This document shows, in pieces, positions 7,701 through 11,754 of a DNA stretch of 11,754 nt. Below the pieces are notes generated by a model. That model was not told the origin of the DNA and searched no databases. It worked only from the letters and a program-made list of their open reading frames with translations. Numbering within the stretch: the first letter of the stretch is position 1; every line of letters starts with the position of its first letter. This stretch comes from Acetobacteraceae bacterium. GTDB lineage: Bacteria; Pseudomonadota; Alphaproteobacteria; Acetobacterales; Acetobacteraceae. The stretch lies in NCBI GenBank assembly GCA_020853405.1, contig JADYYZ010000001.1:1-11754 (forward strand). Reading direction: 5' to 3'. The position numbers and the translations under genes are program-made.

Positions 7701-8130
7701 GGCGCTCGAGGGCACGCTGGTGCCGGCCTATTTCTTCAACAGCCTGCTCGGCAACATCCCGCTGATCGGGCGGCTGTTCAGCCCCGAGCGCGGCGGCGGT
7801 GTGTTCGCCGCGACCTACAGCGTGAGCGGCCCGATGGCCGACCCGCAGGTGTCGGTCAATCCGCTGGCGGCGTTGACGCCCGGCTTCCTGCGCGGCCTGT
7901 TCGGCATTTTTGACAGCCCGTCCGCGCCGGCGCCGGAGGGAACCGCCGCGCCTTCGGGGCCGGCGGCCACAGTACCGGGCGCGGCGGCAACCGATGCGCA
8001 GCTGCCTGCCGCCCGACCTGCCGTCCCGCCTGCCGCCCCGCCTGCCGTCCCGCCTGCCGCCCCGCGGTCGCCTGGCCCGGTGATGCCGCCCCCCGGCGGC
8101 GTCGGCAGCAGCGGCGTGCCGCCGGGCTGA
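4732..8130 (+). CDS. AsmA/YhdP-like membrane-anchored envelope protein (DUF3971 type, 1132 aa)
   Basis: The AsmA-like proteins YhdP, TamB and YdbH form long beta-rich bridges across the periplasm and are implicated in phospholipid movement to the outer membrane. Here a basic N-terminus (RRCGRFAAR) precedes one transmembrane segment at about residues 25-46, then a long repetitive beta-strand region with little Cys or Lys. The segment around residues 402-440 (LARVWPEGLGGNERAWL) resembles the central DUF3971 region of YhdP. Residues about 970-1045, with LEGTLVPAYFFNSLLGNIPLIG then YSVSGPMADPQVSVNPL, match the AsmA-like C-terminal region typical of this family. Residues from about 1060 form a Pro/Ala tail with a 12-bp tandem repeat. 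E. coli YhdP has 1266 residues. ATG 4732 was chosen because it precedes the basic-then-hydrophobic anchor; no clear ribosome site is seen and the gene diverges from glnE across 8 bp. The precise role in this organism is inferred. Confidence 0.85.
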   Translation: MSAAGAPFGQVARRCGRFAARVFNLVFRAAVGLLLVAAVALALLFSRLSDGPLPLPWLAGALERAANTPGQAGRVAIGGVALIWDGTGLDRPLDLHLSAITLTDVAGGRMVALPEATVGLSIRALLLGRIAVRSVALGGLDVRLVRAADGSIGLDPGAEAEPRTSAGQAGEAADRGSAGGAALSYALRLLTGPDDGPFGRHQLRRVSLRNARVSIADAELGASWSLPDLDLDLRRSGGGLEAQGRATLHLGAETVPLGVAGQWSPGDGGAALALRIARARPASLAAATPKLAPLAMLDADIAATMRLTLDPRFRRTSTAFGVQVSAGRIVVPGGAAIPIRGGTVELTATPEKVELTRAALRLDGAGAVPVPVVSASALLRLGEAPTLSLTATLPRLDLAGLARVWPEGLGGNERAWLVGNLTAGVVSDLALTLEASLPADLSGLSPRQLGVTGRVEGVSVHYLRPMPPAEDARGTFHVDLDRAEVVVDGARVGRSVQGRGTVRITGLSGDPQLADIALDIGAPVDSVLGLLQHARLKLFETRPLPAAVRDATGTASAKLSLRFPLLDALPVEEVRVAVEAEVTDARLPKLLAGQDVTDGRLSLAVGNDGLRLRGQVRLAGTPLAVTYDQDFRSGPANQVVERLRAEGKAEERLLAAFGLGSDGSLTGAPATTVQLAIRRNGQGEAAIRADLRAARIAIPLAGYEKPEGQPGSAEATLRMARERITAIDNVRVEAPDLAARGRIGFAEGVPDRITLASLVIGRTRAAGEVVLGRDGTIGVTARGAELDASALFRPAPTPPRTGHEPPSPGPPLRLDLGFERVWLANQKSVEAVSMRLDRRAGRIEQLSVSGRTGPDQPFEATVARRADHRGLLLRASDAGAFLAATDVITSMAGGRLALEGRFEEPTDLLSGSAEITDFRVRDAPAIGRLLQAMTLYGLVDLARGPGLAFSRLTAPFTWRGGVLTLADARAFSPSLGVTVKGSIDTNARQLALEGTLVPAYFFNSLLGNIPLIGRLFSPERGGGVFAATYSVSGPMADPQVSVNPLAALTPGFLRGLFGIFDSPSAPAPEGTAAPSGPAATVPGAAATDAQLPAARPAVPPAAPPAVPPAAPRSPGPVMPPPGGVGSSGVPPG
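8017..8064 (+). repeat. Four tandem 12-bp units coding PAVP/PAAP
   Basis: The units alternate CCTGCCGTCCCG and CCTGCCGCCCCG, giving PAVPPAAP twice, and are preceded at 8005-8016 by a degenerate fifth unit ending CGA. They lie in the Pro/Ala-rich C-terminal tail of the YhdP-like protein. The alternating T/C suggests that a 24-bp double unit was duplicated. Confidence 0.9.
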
Positions 8131-8277
8131 TACCAGCGGCACGAGGCCTTGACTCGTGGGGAGGCGCCGAAGGCGCCCGCCGCCGGTGCGGCGAGCCACG
8201 GCGGAAGAGCCGCCCCCCGGCGCTTGAGGGCGATGAAAGACTCAATACCAACGGTCAGTGCAATTGACCGTTGGTAT
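8130..8277. repeat. Candidate MITE-like palindromic element of five consecutive hairpins
   Basis: This 148-bp block fills most of the gap between the convergent YhdP-like and tyrS genes. Its left edge ATACCAGCGG (8130-8139) is an inverted, 9-of-10 copy of its right edge CCGTTGGTAT (8268-8277). Inside are CACGAG/CTCGTG (8140-8145/8153-8158, 7-nt loop), GGCGCC/GGCGCC (8163-8168/8172-8177, loop GAA), CGCCGC/GCGGCG (8178-8183/8188-8193, loop CGGT), GGCGG/CCGCC (8200-8204/8210-8214, loop AAGAG) and a 13-bp stem at 8245-8277. The first base of the element is the last base of the upstream stop codon. Terminal inverted repeats without a gene are typical of small non-autonomous elements or REP-type clusters. 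A structured transcript or a stacked terminator region would also fit. I cannot tell copy number from one window. Confidence 0.5.
8245..8277 (-). terminator. Perfect 13-bp inverted repeat, probable tyrS terminator
   Basis: ATACCAACGGTCA (8245-8257) and TGACCGTTGGTAT (8265-8277) pair perfectly around the 7-nt loop GTGCAAT. With one bulged A, three further pairs (CTC 8241-8243 with GAG 8278-8280) extend the stem. On the minus strand it begins 20 nt after the tyrS stop and is followed by TTGAGTCTTTC, a weak T-rich run, so it suits tyrS termination best. It is markedly less GC-rich than its surroundings and forms the right end of the hairpin cluster. Confidence 0.6.
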
Positions 8278-8297
8278 GAGGCGCAAGCGGCAGCGCT

Positions 8298-9560
8298 TCA
8301 ACAGGCGCGCAGCTTCACGTGCCGCTTGCGCCCGAGCGAGAGCCTGGCGGCGCCATCCCTGAGGTCGGCAACGGTAATCAGCTGCGCCTCGTCGGCGAGG
8401 GCGGCATCGTTCAGCCGCACGCCGCCGCCCCTGATCTGGCGGCGGGCCTCGGCGTTGCTCGCCAGCGCGAAGGCGCGGGCGACCAGGCTGAAGGCCGGGA
8501 TGCCGGCGGCGAGCTCGGATGCGGCGAGATCGAGCGTCGGCAACCCCTCCTCGTCGGCGCCGGCCGCGGCCCGGGCAGCGGCGTCGGCCGCATCGCGCCC
8601 GTGCAGCAGCGCCGTCGCCTCGGTCGCCAGCACGATCTTGGCGCTGTTGATGTCCGCACCCCGCAGCGACTCCAGCCGCACGATTTCGGAAAGCGGCAGT
8701 TCGGTGAAGAGTTTCAGGAATCGCCCGACATCCGGGTCCTCGGTGTTGCGCCAGTACTGGAAATAGGCGAAGGGCGCGAGCCGGTCTGCGTTCAGCCACA
8801 CCGCCCCTTCCGCGGTCTTGCCCATCTTCGCCCCCGAGGCGGTGGCCAGCAGCGGCACGGTAAGCCCGAAGGCTGCCTTCGCATCGGTGCGCCGGATCAG
8901 GTCGGCGCCCATCACGATGTTGCCCCACTGGTCCGACCCGCCCATCTGCACCGCCACCCCATGCCGGCGCGACAGTTCCCGGAAATCGTAGGACTGCAGG
9001 ATCATGTAGTTGAATTCGAGGAACGACAGCGGCTGGTCGCGCTCGAGCCTGAGCCGCACGCTGTCCATCGTCAGCATGCGGTTGACGCTGAAATGCGGCC
9101 CGACCTCGCGCAGCAGCGGGATGTATTTCAGCTCGTCGAGCCAGTCGGCGTTGTCGGCCATCAGGGCAGCGTTCGGGCCGGAGAATTTCAGGAACTTTTC
9201 GAACGTGCCCCGGATCGAGGCGATGTTGGCGGCGATCGCCTCGCTGGTCAGCAGCTGGCGGCTGGTGTCGCGCCCCGAGGGATCGCCGATCTTGGTGGTG
9301 CCGCCGCCCATCAGCGGCACCGGCCGGTTGCCGGTGCGCTGCCACAGCCGGAGCAGCATGATGCTGACCAGGTGGCCGACATGCAGGCTGTCGGCGGTGG
9401 CGTCGTAGCCGACATAGGCCGACAGCGGCCCGCCGACGAGCGCTGCGTCCAGCGCCTCGAGGTCGGTGCACTGGTGGATGTAGCCGCGCTCGGATGCCTC
9501 GCGCAGGAACTCGCTTTGCACGCCGGACAGGTCTTGGCCGCTCATCGCATCGAAACCCAT
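8298..9560 (-). CDS. tyrS: Tyrosine-tRNA ligase (420 aa)
   Basis: This class I aminoacyl-tRNA synthetase activates tyrosine with ATP and charges tRNA-Tyr in the cytoplasm. The Rossmann-fold catalytic domain has the HIGH-type signature HVGH (60-63) within YDATADSLHVGHL, the tyrosine-site region around QSYDF and GGSDQWGNI (207-215), and the KMSKS-type loop as KMGKT (245-249). An S4-like RNA-binding domain occupies about 356-420. The length is normal for bacterial TyrRS (about 420). ATG 9560 gives MGFDAMSGQ; a second ATG five codons later (9545) is equally possible because neither has a visible Shine-Dalgarno. The gene is divergent from anmK across 37 bp and ends at a strong hairpin. A tyrS-anmK neighbourhood also occurs in other proteobacteria, E. 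coli included. Confidence 0.97.
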   Translation of the reverse strand: MGFDAMSGQDLSGVQSEFLREASERGYIHQCTDLEALDAALVGGPLSAYVGYDATADSLHVGHLVSIMLLRLWQRTGNRPVPLMGGGTTKIGDPSGRDTSRQLLTSEAIAANIASIRGTFEKFLKFSGPNAALMADNADWLDELKYIPLLREVGPHFSVNRMLTMDSVRLRLERDQPLSFLEFNYMILQSYDFRELSRRHGVAVQMGGSDQWGNIVMGADLIRRTDAKAAFGLTVPLLATASGAKMGKTAEGAVWLNADRLAPFAYFQYWRNTEDPDVGRFLKLFTELPLSEIVRLESLRGADINSAKIVLATEATALLHGRDAADAAARAAAGADEEGLPTLDLAASELAAGIPAFSLVARAFALASNAEARRQIRGGGVRLNDAALADEAQLITVADLRDGAARLSLGRKRHVKLRAC

Positions 9561-9573
9561 TGTCGAGGGGGGC

Positions 9574-9596
9574 GGGGCATAGCACGGTCCTGCCCC
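9574..9596. promoter_or_regulatory. Inverted repeat in the tyrS/anmK divergent gap
   Basis: GGGGCA (9574-9579) and TGCCCC (9591-9596) form a 6-bp inverted repeat with an 11-nt spacer, centred in the 37-bp gap and ending one base before the anmK ATG. Position and symmetry would suit a binding site controlling both genes. In such GC-rich DNA a 6-bp match may be chance. No convincing -35/-10 pair was seen on either strand. Confidence 0.3.
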
Positions 9597-9597
9597 A

Positions 9598-10677
9598 ATG
9601 TGGAAAATCGTGGGGCTGATGAGCGGCACCTCGCTCGATGGCGTCGATGCCGCGGTGCTGCTGACCGATGGCGAGCGGATCGCCGCCCAGGGCGCGCGGC
9701 TGACCGTTCCGTATGAGCCGGAACTGCGCGCCGCGCTCCGCGCCCTGCTCGATCGGGCGCCGACGCTTGGCACCGACGATCCCGATCTGCGTGCGGCCGA
9801 GCTGGCGCTCACCGATCGCCACGCCGAGGCGGTGGCCACCGTGCTGGGTGGCGGGCATGCCGACCTGGTCGGCTTCCACGGCCAGACCATCCTTCACCGG
9901 CCCGAGGTCAGGCGAACCTGGCAGATCGGCGATGCCGCCCGGCTGGCCGGGGCGGTGCGGCTGCCCGTGGCCTGCGATTTCCGCCTGGCCGACGTCGCCG
10001 CCGGCGGCCAGGGCGCGCCGCTCGCGCCGCTCTATCACCAGGGGCTTGCCGCAGGGCTGGCGCGGCCGCTCGCGGTCCTGAACCTGGGCGGCGTCGGCAA
10101 CCTCAGCTGGCTCGGCGCCGATGGCACGGTGATCGCCTGCGACACCGGCCCCGGCAACGCGCTGCTCGACGATTTCGTGGCGGCCCGCACCGGCCAGGCG
10201 TTCGATCGCGATGGCGGGCTGGCGGCGCGCGGGCGGGTGGACCGGGCGGTGCTGGCGCGGCTGCTCGACGACCCGTTCTTTGCGCGGCCGGCGCCGAAAT
10301 CGCTCGACCGGCTGGATTTCTCGGCAAGGGTCGCGGCAAGCGGCCTCGACCGGCTGGGCGATCATGATGGCGCGGCGACGCTCGCCGCGTTCACCGCCGG
10401 CGCGGTCGGTGCCGCGCTTCGGCACCTGCCGGCGCCGCCGCTTCGCTGGCTGGTCACCGGCGGCGGGCGGCACAATCGGTCGATCATGCGGGCCTTGGCC
10501 GATCTGCTGGCGGCACAGGTCGATCCGGTCGAGGCGGTGGGCTGGGACGGCGACGCGCTGGAGGCGCAGGCGTTCGCGTTTCTCGCGGCGCGGGTGCGGC
10601 GCGGCCTGCCGCTCAGCCTGCCGACCACCACCGGCGTGCCGCTTCCGATGCCCGGCGGGCGGATCGCAGCACCGTGA
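9598..10677 (+). CDS. anmK: Anhydro-N-acetylmuramic acid kinase (359 aa)
   Basis: AnmK opens the 1,6-anhydro ring of anhydro-MurNAc and phosphorylates it with ATP, giving MurNAc-6-phosphate in the cytoplasmic peptidoglycan recycling pathway. The family motifs are intact: the phosphate-binding start GLMSGTSLDGVDAAV (6-20), GFHGQTILHRP (92-102), NLGGVGNLS (162-170), DTGPGNALLDDF (182-193), TGGGRHNRSI (287-296) and the C-terminal EAQAFAFLAAR then LPTTTGV. Asp182 corresponds to the catalytic base described for E. coli AnmK. The length fits the family (about 370). ATG 9598 places the first family motif at the very N-terminus; no Shine-Dalgarno is visible. The usual partner that converts MurNAc-6-phosphate, murQ, is not in the window. 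Confidence 0.97.
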   Translation: MWKIVGLMSGTSLDGVDAAVLLTDGERIAAQGARLTVPYEPELRAALRALLDRAPTLGTDDPDLRAAELALTDRHAEAVATVLGGGHADLVGFHGQTILHRPEVRRTWQIGDAARLAGAVRLPVACDFRLADVAAGGQGAPLAPLYHQGLAAGLARPLAVLNLGGVGNLSWLGADGTVIACDTGPGNALLDDFVAARTGQAFDRDGGLAARGRVDRAVLARLLDDPFFARPAPKSLDRLDFSARVAASGLDRLGDHDGAATLAAFTAGAVGAALRHLPAPPLRWLVTGGGRHNRSIMRALADLLAAQVDPVEAVGWDGDALEAQAFAFLAARVRRGLPLSLPTTTGVPLPMPGGRIAAP

Positions 10678-10687
10678 AGCGCCGCCG

Positions 10688-10709
10688 GCCGGGACACGAC
10701 TGCCCCGGC
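10688..10709. terminator. Weak hairpin between convergent anmK and hydrolase genes
   Basis: GCCGGG (10688-10693) and CCCGGC (10704-10709) can form a 6-bp all-GC stem with a 10-nt loop in the 60-bp gap between the two stop codons. There is no T-run on either strand. The call rests on position more than on sequence strength. Confidence 0.3.
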
Positions 10710-10737
10710 AGGCTGCGATCACGCGGAACCCGGCGGT

Positions 10738-11409
10738 TCAGTCGGCGGCCAGCGCCACCTTCTTGCGGTCGAGCCCGAGCGCGTTGCGGACATGGTCGAT
10801 CGATGCCGCGCTGATCGCCTCGGCATGGCCGGTGAAGAAATGATCGGCATCATCGAACACCCGGTAGTCGATCGAGACGCCCTTCTGGGTGTTCAGCTTG
10901 GCGACCAGTTTCGCGACACTGCCTTCCGGCACCAGCGTGTCCTGGGCGCCCTGGATCATCAGCCCGTTCGCCGGGCAGGGTGCCAGGAAGCTGAAATCGA
11001 ACACGTTGGCGGGCGGCGCGATGCTGATGAAGCCGCCGACCTCCGGCCTGCGCATCAGCAGCTGCATGCCGATCCAGGCGCCGAAGGAATAGCCGGCGAC
11101 CCACAGGCTGGAAGGCTCGGGGTTGATCGCCTGCAGGAAATCCAGCGCGCCACAGGCATCATTCAGCTCGCCGGCACCGCCATCGTAGCGGCCCTGGCTT
11201 TTGCCGACGCCGCGGAAATTGAAGCGCAGCACCGAGAAACCGAGCCCCCGGAACGCCTCGTACAGCGTGTAGGAGATGCGGTTGTTCATGGTCCCGCCAT
11301 GCAGCGGGTGCGGGTGCAGGATCAGGGCGATCGGGGCGCCGCGCGCCTTGGCGTGATGGTAACGGGCTTCCAGCCGGCCGTCCGGGCCGTTGAACATCAC
11401 CTCGGGCAT
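10738..11409 (-). CDS. Alpha/beta hydrolase of COG2945 type (223 aa)
   Basis: A complete alpha/beta hydrolase catalytic set is visible: the nucleophile elbow GYSFG with Ser108, the acid Asp157 in QGAQDTLVP, and His190 in DADHFF. LHPHPLHGGTMNN (31-43) and RFNFRGVGKSQG (62-73) are characteristic of the small cytosolic COG2945 hydrolases related to dienelactone hydrolases. Length and motif order match that family. There is no signal peptide, so it is probably cytoplasmic. The substrate is unknown; an esterase or thioesterase activity is possible but not shown by sequence. ATG 11409 has GAGG 5 nt upstream. It runs convergently to anmK and no further gene of the same direction is seen upstream inside the window. 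Confidence 0.9.
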   Translation of the reverse strand: MPEVMFNGPDGRLEARYHHAKARGAPIALILHPHPLHGGTMNNRISYTLYEAFRGLGFSVLRFNFRGVGKSQGRYDGGAGELNDACGALDFLQAINPEPSSLWVAGYSFGAWIGMQLLMRRPEVGGFISIAPPANVFDFSFLAPCPANGLMIQGAQDTLVPEGSVAKLVAKLNTQKGVSIDYRVFDDADHFFTGHAEAISAASIDHVRNALGLDRKKVALAAD

Positions 11410-11754
11410 GATCGCCTCAACTCTTCCCTACCCTTGCCGCGCCCGCCGCGCGGACAGGTCGCAGCACTCGAGCCCATTCTTGAAAACGCCGCCCCGGCCT
11501 TGCCCCGGTCCCGGGCAGCCGGCAAACCGAAGCGCCACCTGCCATCACGATGCGCAGGCGCGGTCGCGGGCCCGGCCCCATGGTCATTCACGCTGGGGTC
11601 GTCTACTCCGCATGGCGGCTTTGCTCGCGGGCGTGGGCTCTTTGGTCCGCAAGCGCCGGCAATATATTCAGTGTCACCCGGAATTCATACGGAATTCGCT
11701 GTGCACGCCTTGCGGGACTGGTCTGAGACTATCAGGGCATTCATCATCGACGGC
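11410..11754. other. 345 bp without a convincing gene; low-GC right edge
   Basis: The first part (11410 to about 11600) is GC-rich and presumably holds the promoter of the minus-strand hydrolase, though no clear -35/-10 was found. From about 11585 the composition changes; 11661-11754 has 48 G+C in 94 bases (about 51%), far below the genes to the left. Several short frames reach the edge: plus-strand codons ending DWSETIRAFIIDG, and two minus-strand frames stopping at 11674 and 11685. None has a credible start with ribosome site or a recognised motif. TTTGGT (11641) and TATATT (11663) resemble a weak plus-strand promoter with 16-nt spacing. A mobile-element remnant, or the start of a gene beyond the edge, are both possible. 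Confidence 0.5.
11679..11697. repeat. Paired CGGAATTC repeats, 11 bp apart
   Basis: CGGAATTC occurs at 11679-11686 and 11690-11697, one helical turn apart. Because GAATTC is itself palindromic, the pair also forms a 6-bp inverted repeat with 5-nt loop ATACG. It lies just downstream of a TATATT box in the low-GC edge, so an operator or part of a mobile-element end is conceivable. Confidence 0.6.

Noticed and set aside
6307..8199. A 630-codon open frame opposite the YhdP-like gene
   Set aside because: Arg/Gln/His-rich translation without motifs, running past the gene end into the hairpin cluster. The plus-strand frame shows a membrane anchor and family signatures.
8163..8214. CRISPR-like reading of the consecutive hairpins
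   Set aside because: The hairpins differ in sequence and there are no equal repeats separated by unique spacers.
8319..9716. A 465-codon plus-strand frame opposite tyrS
   Set aside because: Antisense of a clear synthetase gene; no family features.
9561..9890. An upstream extension of the tyrS frame to 9890
   Set aside because: The added 110 residues overlap anmK, are Ser/Arg/Ala-rich and not part of TyrRS. The protein has normal length from 9560.
8242..10722. An 826-codon open frame covering tyrS and the antisense of anmK
   Set aside because: It spans two divergent, well-supported genes in the wrong frame or strand and has low-complexity Arg-rich translation.
11397..11591. A 64-codon minus-strand frame upstream of the hydrolase
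   Set aside because: It overlaps the hydrolase start in another frame, has Arg/Ala/Gly-rich composition and no recognised family.
11550..11726. A 58-codon plus-strand frame near the right edge
   Set aside because: No ribosome site, no motif, Arg/Trp-rich translation; better treated as noncoding.

Overview
This window looks like a stretch of core chromosome from a high-GC alphaproteobacterium, possibly Rhodospirillales/Acetobacteraceae. The grounds are strong G/C bias at third codon positions in every gene, an RNase E-type tail ending in a GWW motif as in alphaproteobacterial RNase E, a COG2945-type hydrolase, and a glnE-bcp gene pair. The family-level placement is inference. No CRISPR array, tRNA, rRNA, transposase gene, phage gene or toxin/defence system was recognised.

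Layout, left to right. (1) 1-278, plus strand: proline-rich 3' end of a gene, probably rne, followed by a convergent hairpin at 306-330. (2) 4723-339, minus strand: a likely operon of glnE (bifunctional control of glutamine synthetase), a single-cysteine Bcp/PrxQ-type peroxiredoxin, and a small lipoprotein with a HEREH zinc-protease-like motif. (3) 4732-8130, plus strand: a 1132-residue membrane-anchored AsmA/YhdP-like protein starting 8 bp from the divergent glnE start. (4) 8130-8277: an intergenic block of five consecutive small hairpins bounded by inverted copies of ATACCARCGG, resembling a small non-autonomous palindromic repeat element. (5) 9560-8298, minus strand: tyrS, divergent across 37 bp from (6) anmK, plus strand 9598-10677. 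(7) 11409-10738, minus strand: a COG2945-like alpha/beta hydrolase. (8) 11410-11754: 345 bp with no convincing gene. Its last roughly 95 bp fall to about 51% GC and carry paired CGGAATTC repeats, so a compositional boundary lies at the right edge.

The genes are mostly housekeeping: RNA decay (rne), nitrogen control (glnE), peroxide defence (bcp), envelope lipid homeostasis (YhdP-like), tyrosine charging (tyrS) and cell-wall recycling (anmK). The most interesting material lies between genes: the 148-bp hairpin cluster, a related hairpin at the other end of the window, and the low-GC right edge. A second pattern concerns translation starts. Both divergent gene pairs (glnE/YhdP-like and tyrS/anmK) lack visible Shine-Dalgarno sequences and have almost no room for leaders, whereas bcp, the lipoprotein and the hydrolase have clear ones. 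This suggests leaderless transcripts at the divergent promoters. I did not find a convincing new multi-gene system.
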